From Solimonas thermocellulolyticum (GTDB lineage Bacteria > Pseudomonadota > Gammaproteobacteria > Nevskiales > Nevskiaceae): a DNA stretch of 64,000 nucleotides. Below the pieces are notes generated by a model. The model was not told where the DNA came from and made no database searches. It saw only the letters and a program-made list of their open reading frames with translations. Of this stretch, positions 34,190 through 42,169 are shown piece by piece (within the stretch, counting starts at the first letter, position 1; each line of letters opens with the position of its first letter). Made by a program: the position numbers and the translations under genes. The stretch covers positions 19,583 through 83,582 of the forward strand of contig NZ_JBEPIJ010000014.1 of assembly GCF_040327995.1 (NCBI RefSeq). The letters run 5' to 3'.

Positions 34190-34786
34190 ATGTCCGAACA
34201 GAACCGAAAATCGCTCGGCCCGCTCCCGGCGCTGATCTTCTCCTCGCGCTGGCTGCAACTGCCGCTGTATCTCGGCCTGATCCTCGCGCAGGTCGTTTAC
34301 GTGATCCTGTTCGGCAAGGAGCTCTGGCATCTGATCCACGAGTCGCTGGAGCTGACCGAGCAGCAGATCATGCTGATCGTGCTCGCGCTGATCGACGTGG
34401 TGATGATCTCCAACCTGCTGGTGATGGTGATCGTCGGCGGCTATGAGACCTTCGTCTCGCGCCTGGGTCTGCAGGGGCACCCGGACCAGCCCGAGTGGCT
34501 CAGCCACGTCAACGCCTCGGTGCTCAAGGTCAAGCTGGCGATGGCGATCATCGGCATCTCCTCGATCCATCTGCTCAAGACCTTCATCGAGGCCGGTACC
34601 ATCGGCGCGCTGCCGCTGTGCTCGGAGGTCGCCGCCGGGGTCAAGTGCACCAACACGACCGCCGAGGGCGTCATGTGGCAGACCCTCATCCACATGGCCT
34701 TCATCGTTTCGGCGATCGGCATCGCCTGGACCGACCGCATCATGCAGGCGAGCATCACGCGCGCCAAGCACCCGAGCGGTCACTGA
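34190..34786 (+). CDS. YqhA-family integral membrane protein (TIGR00645-like)
   Basis: A 198-residue inner-membrane protein with four predicted helices (about 25-47, 60-83, 110-133, 164-182). SSRWLQLPLYLGLILAQVVYV, LIDVVMISNLLVMVIVGGYETFVSR and LKVKLAMAIIGISSIHLLKTF match the YqhA/UPF0114 family. The function is unknown. A ~30-residue insert with two cysteines (LPLCSEVAAGVKC) precedes the last helix; I do not recall it in the enterobacterial protein. Confidence 0.88.
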   Translation: MSEQNRKSLGPLPALIFSSRWLQLPLYLGLILAQVVYVILFGKELWHLIHESLELTEQQIMLIVLALIDVVMISNLLVMVIVGGYETFVSRLGLQGHPDQPEWLSHVNASVLKVKLAMAIIGISSIHLLKTFIEAGTIGALPLCSEVAAGVKCTNTTAEGVMWQTLIHMAFIVSAIGIAWTDRIMQASITRAKHPSGH

Positions 34787-34889
34787 TCGGCACCGTCGCC
34801 CTCGGATCGTCGCACGCCAGCGGCTGCAGATCCGCGGCGACGAGATGGCGCTGATGCGCGCGCGCCGGTGGCGGCCGCGCGGCCGAGTG

Positions 34890-35543
34890 TCAGCGGTCGC
34901 GCCGCTGCAGCTGGCGTAGCAGGCGGACTGCGCCGCCGATGATGGCGGCGATGTCGGCGTCGGCCTGCAGGGCGGCGAACGAGCCTTCGATGAAGCGCAG
35001 CCCGTCGGTGCCGAGCACACTCACGCGCACATCGCCGCAGCGCGGCGGTGGCAGACGTGCGCCGGACCAGATCGCGCGGCGGCGGCCGAAAGCGGCCCCG
35101 CGGGCGACGATGTCGCGGGCCAGGGCCTGCACCGCGGCCGGTGCGCCTTCGAACGCCAGCGCGCGACCGAAGGCGTCGAGATGGCGTACCGCGCCGTCGG
35201 CATAGGCGGCGAGCAGTTCCGGGCCCTCTGGCAGCGCGACTTCAACGACGACGCCCAGCGTGCTCGCCGGTGTGACCGGCGCGCCGCGTGCGCGCAGCAG
35301 CGCCGCCGCGAGTGCGCGGGCACGGCTGTCGGCATGCTCGGCCGTGGCCAGGGTCCGCAGCGCGCTGCTGCGCGGCGACGGCTCCATGAGCAGGCGCCAT
35401 GGACCGGACAGCGGGCTCGGCTCGCGGCGTGCCAGTTCCAGGTCATCGCAGAACATCAGATTGTAGAAGCGGTCGGCCGTTGCCTCGCGGAACGGGTGAT
35501 GGCACGCGGCCTCGACGGCGCGGCGAAACGGCCAGCGGATCAT
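34890..35543 (-). CDS. Hypothetical protein
   Basis: A 217-residue soluble protein that I do not recognise. The N-terminal segment (AACHHPFREATADRFYNLMFCDDLELAR) is the most distinctive part. The middle is alanine- and arginine-rich (TAEHADSRARALAAALLRARG). A beta-type stretch (TLGVVVEVALPEGPELLAAYADG) follows, and DVRVSVLGTDGLRFIEGSF occurs near the end. No signal peptide or membrane helix. ATG 35543 is preferred over the upstream frame, which is arginine-rich and lacks a ribosome site. Confidence 0.6.
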   Translation of the reverse strand: MIRWPFRRAVEAACHHPFREATADRFYNLMFCDDLELARREPSPLSGPWRLLMEPSPRSSALRTLATAEHADSRARALAAALLRARGAPVTPASTLGVVVEVALPEGPELLAAYADGAVRHLDAFGRALAFEGAPAAVQALARDIVARGAAFGRRRAIWSGARLPPPRCGDVRVSVLGTDGLRFIEGSFAALQADADIAAIIGGAVRLLRQLQRRDR

Positions 35544-35677
35544 CGGCCGTGTTTTGCCTGCGGCGGTGCGACGTGGCTTGGGTCCATGCGCTCTCCTCGA
35601 CCAGGGCCCGTGCTCGGCACGTCGCAGCATAGCGCGGACGGCCGCTGTGCTCCCGCAAACGGCAGCGGCGTGCGATC

Positions 35678-35696
35678 GCCCGCGAGGTTCGCGGGC
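35678..35696 (-). terminator. Hairpin after the lipoprotein hydrolase
   Basis: An 8-bp stem GCCCGCGA / TCGCGGGC with a GGT loop lies 4 bp beyond the stop at 35700. No T-run follows, so it may stabilise the mRNA end or act weakly. Confidence 0.35.
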
Positions 35697-35699
35697 CCT

Positions 35700-36578
35700 T
35701 CAGCGCAGATGACGGTCGAGAAAGCGCAGCGCCGCCTCGACCGCGGCGCCGTCGGCGAAGAATCCGCTGATATGGCCGTGGCCGCGGATCAGGAACAGCT
35801 CGTTGACGACACCGGCGGCATCGAGCGCGGACTTGTAGCGCTCTGCCTGTTCGAGCGGGACGAGCTGGTCCAGCGTCGCGTGATAGATGAACACCGGCGG
35901 GTCCTCGGCATCGACGTGGAACGCCGGTGAGGCTTCGCGAAAGCGCTCCGGGATCCGATCGCGCGTGCCGCCGAGAAAGGCCGGCACCAGCCTGCCGCCC
36001 GGGTATAACGTCAGGTCCGCCGGTGTGCCGCCGGCGACGATGGCTTGCACGCGCGTCCGCGGATCGCCCAGCTCGGCGTCGTTGGCCACATGACCGGCGA
36101 GCGCGGCGAGATGGCCGCCGGCGGAATAGCCGAAAGTCGCGATGCGCGCCGGGTCGATGCCGTGGCGGGCGCCCTCGTCGCGCATCCAGCGCAGGGCCTG
36201 CTGCACGTCGTGCAACTGCGCCGGGTAGATGTGCGCGGGCACCAGCCGGTAGGTGATGTTGACGACGACAAAGCCGCGCGCGGCGATGCGTTCGGCCAGG
36301 CGTTCGACCTGCGCGCGGTCGCCGCGCTTCCAGGCGCCGCCGTGGATCAGCAGCACCGCGGGATGCGGCCCCGCGCCCTCGGGCCGGTAGACATCGGCGA
36401 GCAGGCGCTGCGGCCAGTCCGGCGGCGTGTAGACGAGGTCGCGCTCGATCGTATACGCGGTACGCAGCGGCGGCGGCGCCGGCGTGTCGGGTTGGCCGAA
36501 GTGGCGGCTGCCGCAGGCGCTGATCGAGAGCGCCACCAGGCCGAGTACGGCCATGCGCAAAGTGTGGGTCGTGTCCAT
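35700..36578 (-). CDS. Lipoprotein-type alpha/beta hydrolase (esterase)
   Basis: A 292-residue protein. The N-terminus LGLVALSISACGS ends in a lipobox, so it is likely a lipoprotein. The hydrolase domain has the oxyanion motif HGGAW, the nucleophile GYSAGG, DPPVFIYHATLDQLVP (acid) and the terminal RGHGHISGF with the catalytic His. This is the BD-FAE / HSL-like carboxylesterase pattern. Substrate unknown. It follows the meta-cleavage operon by 56 bp on the same strand and may belong to it. Confidence 0.88.
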   Translation of the reverse strand: MDTTHTLRMAVLGLVALSISACGSRHFGQPDTPAPPPLRTAYTIERDLVYTPPDWPQRLLADVYRPEGAGPHPAVLLIHGGAWKRGDRAQVERLAERIAARGFVVVNITYRLVPAHIYPAQLHDVQQALRWMRDEGARHGIDPARIATFGYSAGGHLAALAGHVANDAELGDPRTRVQAIVAGGTPADLTLYPGGRLVPAFLGGTRDRIPERFREASPAFHVDAEDPPVFIYHATLDQLVPLEQAERYKSALDAAGVVNELFLIRGHGHISGFFADGAAVEAALRFLDRHLR

Positions 36579-36634
36579 GGCGTGCGTTACGTCGCAGGCC
36601 GGCGCATGGACGCGCTGGCGCCTCGCGTCGGCGT

Positions 36635-37684
36635 TCAGGCGGCCGCCGGCTTGATCAGCCCGCGTGCGCGCGCCATGGTCAGCGCCGTGTCCTCGATCAT
36701 GTCTTCCTGGCCGCCGACCATCTTCTTGCGGCCGAGTTCGAGCAGGATCTCGCGCGCCGGCACCCCGTACTTCTTCTCGGCGCGCTGGGCGAACAGCAGG
36801 AAGGAGGAATACACGCCGGCGTAGCCGAGCGTCAGCGCGTTGCGGTCGATGCGTACCGGAAAGTCCATGATCGGCGTCACCAGATCCTCGGCGACGTCGC
36901 TGATCTTGAACACGTCGACGCCGGTTTCGATGCCCATGCGGTTGCAGACGGCGACGAAGACTTCCATCGGCGTGTTGCCGGCGCCGGCGCCCATGCCACC
37001 GCAGGCGCAGTCGATGCGCCGCGCGCCGGCGGCGACCGCGGCTATGGAGTTGGCGACGCCCATCGACAGATTGTGATGGCCGTGGAAGCCGATCTCGGTT
37101 TCTGGCTTCGCTTTCTCGCGCAGCAGGGCGATGCGCGCGGTGACGTCGTCGGGCAGCATGTAGCCGGCCGAGTCGGTCACGTACAGGCAGTTGGCACCGT
37201 AGGACTCCATCAGCAGCGCCTGTTCGACGAGCTTCTCGGGCTCGACCATGTGCGCCATCATCAGAAAGCCCACGGTGTCCAGGCCCATCTTGCGGCCGAG
37301 GCTGATGTGCTGCTCGGCGACGTCGGCCTCGGTGCAGTGCGTGGCGACGCGGATCGTGGCGATGCCGCAGTCGGCCGCCATCTTCAAGTGATCGACGGTG
37401 CCGATGCCAGGCAGCAGCAGCGCCGAGACCTTGGCGTTCTTCAGCAGCGGGATCACCGCGCGCAGGTACTCCTCGTCGCTCGCGGCGGGGAAGCCGTAGT
37501 TCACCGAGGCGCCGCCGAGGCCATCGCCGTGGGTGACCTCGATCAACGGCACGCCGGCCTCGTCCAGGCCCTTGGCGATGGACTTCATCTGCTCCACCGT
37601 GATCTGGTGGCGCTTGGGGTGCATGCCGTCGCGCAGCGACATGTCGTGGACCTTGATGCGGATGCCCTTGAGGTTCTGGCTCAT
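36635..37684 (-). CDS. mhpE: 4-Hydroxy-2-oxovalerate (2-oxoacid) aldolase
   Basis: A 349-residue class II aldolase that splits 4-hydroxy-2-oxoacids to pyruvate and an aldehyde. HDMSLRDGMHPKRHQ at the N-terminus supplies the catalytic and metal residues, GFHGHHNLSMG the metal-binding His pair, and the C-terminal communication domain is present. Such enzymes (DmpG, BphI, TesG) form a channelling complex with the acylating dehydrogenase encoded 11 bp upstream. ATG 37684 has GAGGAG 8 bases upstream. Confidence 0.95.
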   Translation of the reverse strand: MSQNLKGIRIKVHDMSLRDGMHPKRHQITVEQMKSIAKGLDEAGVPLIEVTHGDGLGGASVNYGFPAASDEEYLRAVIPLLKNAKVSALLLPGIGTVDHLKMAADCGIATIRVATHCTEADVAEQHISLGRKMGLDTVGFLMMAHMVEPEKLVEQALLMESYGANCLYVTDSAGYMLPDDVTARIALLREKAKPETEIGFHGHHNLSMGVANSIAAVAAGARRIDCACGGMGAGAGNTPMEVFVAVCNRMGIETGVDVFKISDVAEDLVTPIMDFPVRIDRNALTLGYAGVYSSFLLFAQRAEKKYGVPAREILLELGRKKMVGGQEDMIEDTALTMARARGLIKPAAA

Positions 37685-37695
37685 CTCGATACTCC

Positions 37696-38604
37696 TCAGG
37701 CCGCTTCCAGCGTCAGCCGGCCGGACAGGATTTCCTCCGCGAACATCTCGGCGGTGCGCGTCGCGCTCGCGGTCATGATGTCGAGGTTGCCGGCGTACTT
37801 GGGCAGGAAATCCCCCAGGCCCTCGACTTCCATGAAGGTGGTGACGCGATGGCCGTCGAACACCGGGCCGTTGACCAGCCGGTAGCCGGGCACGTACTGC
37901 TGCACCTCGGCGACCATCTCGCGCACCGACTCTTCGATTTGCGCCTGCTTGGGTTCCTCGACCGTGAGGCAGTGGATGGTGTCGCGCATGATGATCGGCG
38001 GATCGGCCGGGTTGATGACGATGATCGCCTTGCCCTCGTCGGCGCCGCCGATGCGCGCGACCGCGCCGGCGGTGGTGCGGGTGAACTCGTCGATGTTCTT
38101 GCGCGTGCCGGGGCCGACCGACTTGCTCGCGACCGTCGCGACGATCTCGGCGTACTTCACCCTCTGCACGCGCGACACCGCATAGACCATCGGAATCGTC
38201 GCCTGGCCGCCGCAGGTGACCATGTTGACGTTCATCTCGCGCTTGCCGGCGTGCGCCTTCAAGTTCACCGGCGGCACGCAGTATGGCCCGATGGCCGCCG
38301 GCGTGAGATCGATCATCATCACGCCGAGCTTGGTCAGCTTGTCCGAGTTGTCCTTGTGTACGTAGGCGCTCGTGGCGTCGAAGGCGATCTGCACGCCGTC
38401 GGCCTTCACGTGCGGCAGCAGGCCGTCGACGCCCTGGTCCGTGGTCTTCAGGCCCATCTCGCGGGCGCGCGCCAGACCCTCGGAGCTCGGATCGACGCCG
38501 ACCATCCATACTGGCTCCAGCACGCTCGAACGCCGCAGTTTGTAGAGCAGATCGGTGCCGATGTTACCGGGGCCGATGATGGCGCACTTGATCTTCTTGC
38601 TCAT
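37696..38604 (-). CDS. mhpF: Acetaldehyde dehydrogenase (acylating)
   Basis: A 302-residue NAD-dependent, CoA-acylating aldehyde dehydrogenase of the DmpF/BphJ/TesF family. The Rossmann loop is IIGPGNIGTDL (9-19) and the catalytic Cys131 is in NMVTCGGQAT. It converts the aldehyde released by the neighbouring aldolase to acyl-CoA (acetyl- or propionyl-CoA). The start overlaps the stop of the hydratase gene (ATGA). Confidence 0.96.
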   Translation of the reverse strand: MSKKIKCAIIGPGNIGTDLLYKLRRSSVLEPVWMVGVDPSSEGLARAREMGLKTTDQGVDGLLPHVKADGVQIAFDATSAYVHKDNSDKLTKLGVMMIDLTPAAIGPYCVPPVNLKAHAGKREMNVNMVTCGGQATIPMVYAVSRVQRVKYAEIVATVASKSVGPGTRKNIDEFTRTTAGAVARIGGADEGKAIIVINPADPPIIMRDTIHCLTVEEPKQAQIEESVREMVAEVQQYVPGYRLVNGPVFDGHRVTTFMEVEGLGDFLPKYAGNLDIMTASATRTAEMFAEEILSGRLTLEAA

Positions 38605-39398
38605 GCTTCAAACCCGATGGACGCCTCGCCGATGCCGGCGAGCGTCATGTGGAAACGGTCGCCCGGCGCCGCCGGCAAAAGCGGCGCCAGCGAACCGGAC
38701 AGGATGATCTCGCCCTTCATGAACGGAATGCCGTAGCGGCCGAGCGTGTTGGCGAGCCAGGCGACGGCGGTGGCCGGATGGCCCTGCACCGCCGCGCCGA
38801 CGCCGCTCGCGACGTGCACGCCGTGTTTACTGATGTCCATCTTCACGGCGGCAAGGTCGAGGGCATACGGCTTGACGCGATCCTTGCCGACGACGAACAC
38901 GCCGCAGGAAGCATTGTCGGCGATGGTGTCCTGGATCTTGATCTTCCAGTCGCGGATGCGCGAGTCGACGATCTCGAAGCACGGCAGCACATAGTCGGTC
39001 GCATCGAGGACCTGGTCCTCGGTGACGCCGGGACCCTTGAGGTCCTTCTTCAGCACGAAGGCGATCTCGCCTTCGGCGCGCGGCTGAATCAGGCCGCTGC
39101 CGGCGATGCTCAGCACATCGCCGTCCTCAACCCACATACGGTCGGTCAGAAAGCCGAAGTCCGGCTGGTGGACGCCGAGCATGTCCTGCACGGCCTTGCT
39201 GGTCACGCCGATCTTCTTGCCGACGACGCGCTCGCCCTCGGCGGTGCGGCGCTCAAGGAAACGCAGCGAGATCCGGTAGGCATCCTCGATGTCGAGGCCG
39301 GCTTCGCGTTCGGTCAGCGGCGCGACCACCGAGCGCGTGCGCAGCGCGGTGAACAGTTCGTCGCCGAGGGCGGCAATGCGGTCGTCGGAGAGCGCCAT
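38601..39398 (-). CDS. mhpD: 2-Keto-4-pentenoate (2-hydroxydienoate) hydratase
   Basis: A 265-residue member of the fumarylacetoacetate-hydrolase-like hydratase family (MhpD, BphH, TesE). DAYRISLRFLERR, GKKIGVTSKAVQDMLGV, PRAEGEIAFVL (metal-binding Glu-x-Glu type) and the later PCFEIVDSRIRDWKIKIQDT are diagnostic. It adds water to 2-hydroxyalkadienoates to give the aldolase substrate. ATG 39398 lies 2 bases after the hydrolase stop. Confidence 0.94.
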   Translation of the reverse strand: MALSDDRIAALGDELFTALRTRSVVAPLTEREAGLDIEDAYRISLRFLERRTAEGERVVGKKIGVTSKAVQDMLGVHQPDFGFLTDRMWVEDGDVLSIAGSGLIQPRAEGEIAFVLKKDLKGPGVTEDQVLDATDYVLPCFEIVDSRIRDWKIKIQDTIADNASCGVFVVGKDRVKPYALDLAAVKMDISKHGVHVASGVGAAVQGHPATAVAWLANTLGRYGIPFMKGEIILSGSLAPLLPAAPGDRFHMTLAGIGEASIGFEA

Positions 39399-39400
39399 GG

Positions 39401-40231
39401 TCAGCCGTTGCGCAGGAAGTCGAGCACCATGCGATTGAACAGCTCGCGGTGCTCGATCATCACCCAATGGCCGCAGTTGGGCACCAACACCATGCGGCCG
39501 TTCTTCAGGCCCTTGGCGAGCCGCATGATGCCGCTGTCCGGCATCATGTTTTCATTGAGGCCCCACAGCGTCAGTGCCGGGCAGGTGATCTCGCCCAGGC
39601 GCGCGCTCAGGTTCGGCACCTTCATCGTGCGCATCACCTGCGGGTTCTGCAGCTTCATGATCTCGAAGCGCTCGCGCACCAGCTCGTCGGTCACGCAGTC
39701 CGGGTCGACGACGAAGGCCTTGCGGAAGAACTCCTTCATCCGCGCCTCGGTGACCGGCTCGCCGGAGTTGAACAGGCTGAACATCATCGCCATGCCCGGC
39801 ATCGCCAGATAGTCCGGCAGATCGTTGAGGCCGCCCGGTGCCATCAGCACGAGGCGCTCGACGTTGCCCGGATGCGCGAGCGCAAAACCGAGCGCGACGG
39901 CGCCGCCGAGCGAGTTGCCGACGAGGGTGTAGCGATCGACGCCGATCACGTCCAGCAACTGCTTCATGCACTCGATGAAGAAACTCAGCGGGTACTCGAC
40001 ATCGTCGGGCTTGTCGGAATAACCGAAGCCGATCATGTCCGGAACGATTACGCGATAGCCGGCCGCGATCAGCGCCGGGTAATTGCCCTTGAAGTTGGAG
40101 TAGCCGCTGGCGCCATGGCCCGAACCGTGCAGGAACACGACGACCGGGCCCTTGCCCTCGTCAAGGTAGTGGATGCGATAGCCGTTCGGTAGCGTCGCGT
40201 ACTGATGCTCGGGAATGGGCTTGCTGGACAT
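39401..40231 (-). CDS. Meta-cleavage-product hydrolase (BphD/HsaD/TesD-like)
   Basis: A 276-residue alpha/beta hydrolase: HYLDEGKGPVVVFLHGSGHGASG (oxyanion region), nucleophile Ser107 in GNSLGG, the MAPGGLNDL lid start, and the catalytic His in PNCGHWVMIEH. The HGSGHGASGYSNF pattern is that of C-C bond hydrolases acting on meta-ring-cleavage products. Being first in an operon with hydratase, aldehyde dehydrogenase and aldolase strongly supports this. Whether the substrate is a biphenyl-, steroid- or other-derived acid cannot be told, because no ring-cleavage dioxygenase is in the window. Confidence 0.88.
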   Translation of the reverse strand: MSSKPIPEHQYATLPNGYRIHYLDEGKGPVVVFLHGSGHGASGYSNFKGNYPALIAAGYRVIVPDMIGFGYSDKPDDVEYPLSFFIECMKQLLDVIGVDRYTLVGNSLGGAVALGFALAHPGNVERLVLMAPGGLNDLPDYLAMPGMAMMFSLFNSGEPVTEARMKEFFRKAFVVDPDCVTDELVRERFEIMKLQNPQVMRTMKVPNLSARLGEITCPALTLWGLNENMMPDSGIMRLAKGLKNGRMVLVPNCGHWVMIEHRELFNRMVLDFLRNG

Positions 40232-40299
40232 GGGCAGGTGACGTGCAGTCGTGCGGCGCGCGGCCGCGCCGGCCGCCGCGGCAGTCGGGCGTGCATGGT

Positions 40300-40343
40300 C
40301 CCGTAGCGCGGCTGGCCAAGGCTTCACCCGATTGGACTACGGG
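40300..40343. promoter_or_regulatory. Inverted repeat between divergent hydrolase and SDR genes
   Basis: CCCGTAG (40300-40306) and CTACGGG (40337-40343), 30 bp apart, lie in the 145-bp region between two divergent catabolic genes. They could be half-sites for a regulator. The arms are short, so chance cannot be excluded. Confidence 0.35.
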
Positions 40344-40376
40344 CACGGCCGCCGCATCGCCTAGGATGCGCGCCAT

Positions 40377-41135
40377 ATGGAACATCGCATGACGCAGCGT
40401 GTGCTCGTGACCGGCGGGACCAAGGGTGTCGGCCGCGGCATCACCGAGGCCTTCCTGCGCGCCGGTGCGCGGGTGCTGGTGTGCGCGCGCAGCGCCCCCG
40501 AGGCGCTGCCGTCGGGCGCGGAGTTCATCGCCTGCGACGTGCGCGATACCGCGGCGGTCGATGCACTGTTCGCGCAGATCGAGCGCGATTACGGGGGGCT
40601 CGACGTGCTGGTGAACAATGCCGGTGGCGCGCCGTTCGCGATGGCGGCCACGGCTTCGCCGCGCTTCCACGAGAAGATCTTCGCGCTCAATCTGCTCGCG
40701 CCGCTGCATCTGGCGCAGAAGGCCAACGCGCTGATGCAGCGACAGGACGGCGGCGGCGTCATCGAGTTCATCGGCAGTGTCAGCGCCTTGCGGCCGTCGC
40801 CCGGCACCGCGGCTTACGGCGCGGCCAAGGCTGCGGTGCTGAGCCTGGTGCAGTCGCTCGCAGTCGAGTGGGCGCCGAAGGTGCGCGTCGTCGCGGTCAC
40901 GCCCGGGCCGGTGCGTACCGAGCTGTCTGCGCTGCACTACGGCGATGACGCCGGTGTCGCCGCGGTGGCGAAGACGATTCCGCTGCAGCGCCTGGCCGAA
41001 CCTGCCGACATCGGCGCGGCCTGTGTGTGGCTGGCCTCCGCTGCGGCAGCTTACGTGTCCGGCGCGCAGTTGATCCTGCACGGCGGCGGCGAGCGGCCGG
41101 CGTTCCTCGACGCCGCCAACGTCAACAAGCCCTGA
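40377..41135 (+). CDS. Short-chain dehydrogenase/reductase
   Basis: A 252-residue classical SDR: VLVTGGTKGVGRGI (nucleotide loop), DVLVNNAGGAP, catalytic Ser in EFIGSVSAL, YGAAK (Tyr, Lys) and a PGPVRTEL segment. The C-terminal GAQLILHGGGERPAF is typical. Start ATG 40377, or ATG 40389 (MTQRVL) as alternative. Divergent from the meta-cleavage operon and 2 bases upstream of another hydrolase, so probably part of the same catabolic regulon. Confidence 0.9.
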   Translation: MEHRMTQRVLVTGGTKGVGRGITEAFLRAGARVLVCARSAPEALPSGAEFIACDVRDTAAVDALFAQIERDYGGLDVLVNNAGGAPFAMAATASPRFHEKIFALNLLAPLHLAQKANALMQRQDGGGVIEFIGSVSALRPSPGTAAYGAAKAAVLSLVQSLAVEWAPKVRVVAVTPGPVRTELSALHYGDDAGVAAVAKTIPLQRLAEPADIGAACVWLASAAAAYVSGAQLILHGGGERPAFLDAANVNKP

Positions 41136-41137
41136 CC

Positions 41138-42094
41138 ATGCCCGTGCTGCGTCGTTTCCTCATCGGCGCCGCGCTGCTGATGGTGCTGACGCTCGGCGTC
41201 GCGTTCGCGCTGAGCTGGGCCCCGGACCGCAGCGTCGAGGCGCTCGCCGCGCGCTGGGCCGGTCCGCCGTCGGAGTTCGTGCCCATCGGCGGCATGCGCG
41301 TGCATTTGCGTGACGAAGGGCCGCGCAAGGGCGCAACGCCGATCGTGCTGCTGCACGGCACCTCGGCTTCTCTGCACACCTGGGACGGCTGGGTCATGGG
41401 TTTGCGCGACGAGCGCCGCGTGATCCGCTTCGACCTGCCCGGCTTCGGCCTCACCGGGCCGACACCGGACGGCGTCTACCGTATCGAGCGCTATGTCGAG
41501 ACCGTGGTCGCGCTGCTCGACCGGCTCGGCGTGCAGCGCGCGATTCTCGCCGGCAACTCCTTCGGCGGACAGGTGGCGTGGCAGACCGGGCTCGCGCATC
41601 CGCAACGCGTTGCGGCGCTGGTGCTGGTCGATGCCGCCGGTTATCCGCCCTCACCGCAGGACGTGCCGATCGGCTTTCGCATCGCGCGAACCGCGTGGCT
41701 CGCGCCGCTGATGCGGGTGACGCTGCCGCGTGGACTGATCGAGGCGAGCGTGCGCAAGGTCTACGGCGATCCGGCCAAGGTCACGCCGGAGCTGGTCGAC
41801 CGCTACTACGAGCTGACGCTGCGCGCGGGCAATCGCGAGGCCCTGCGCGAACGCTTCGCCCAGGCGCCGGCCGGTCCCGGCGCCGAGCGCATCCGTGAAC
41901 TGACGCTGCCGACGCTGATCCTCTGGGGCGGACGGGACCGGCTGATCCCGCCCACCGACGCCGAGCGCTTCCACCGCGACATCGCCGGCAGCGAGCTCGT
42001 CGTATTCGAGGATCTGGGCCATGTGCCGCACGAGGAGGATCCCGTGCGCACGCTCTCGGCGGTGCAGGCCTTCTTGCGGCGCGTCGCGCCATGA
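41138..42094 (+). CDS. Membrane-anchored alpha/beta hydrolase
   Basis: A 318-residue hydrolase with an N-terminal membrane anchor (about 5-24, RRFLIGAALLMVLTLGVAFAL). The catalytic domain has LLHGTSASLHTWDGW, FDLPGFGLTGPTPDG, nucleophile GNSFGG, the acid in WGGRDRLIPP and the His in EDLGHVPHEE. This is close to epoxide hydrolase/lactonase-type sequences. It starts 2 bases after the SDR stop, so the two are co-translated. Substrate unknown. Confidence 0.88.
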   Translation: MPVLRRFLIGAALLMVLTLGVAFALSWAPDRSVEALAARWAGPPSEFVPIGGMRVHLRDEGPRKGATPIVLLHGTSASLHTWDGWVMGLRDERRVIRFDLPGFGLTGPTPDGVYRIERYVETVVALLDRLGVQRAILAGNSFGGQVAWQTGLAHPQRVAALVLVDAAGYPPSPQDVPIGFRIARTAWLAPLMRVTLPRGLIEASVRKVYGDPAKVTPELVDRYYELTLRAGNREALRERFAQAPAGPGAERIRELTLPTLILWGGRDRLIPPTDAERFHRDIAGSELVVFEDLGHVPHEEDPVRTLSAVQAFLRRVAP

Positions 42095-42169
42095 GTGCGG
42101 GCCGCTTCTGGTTGCAAGGCGCATTCTCGGGCGGCGCATGACCGCCGGCGTCGCCGACTGGAGGAGACG

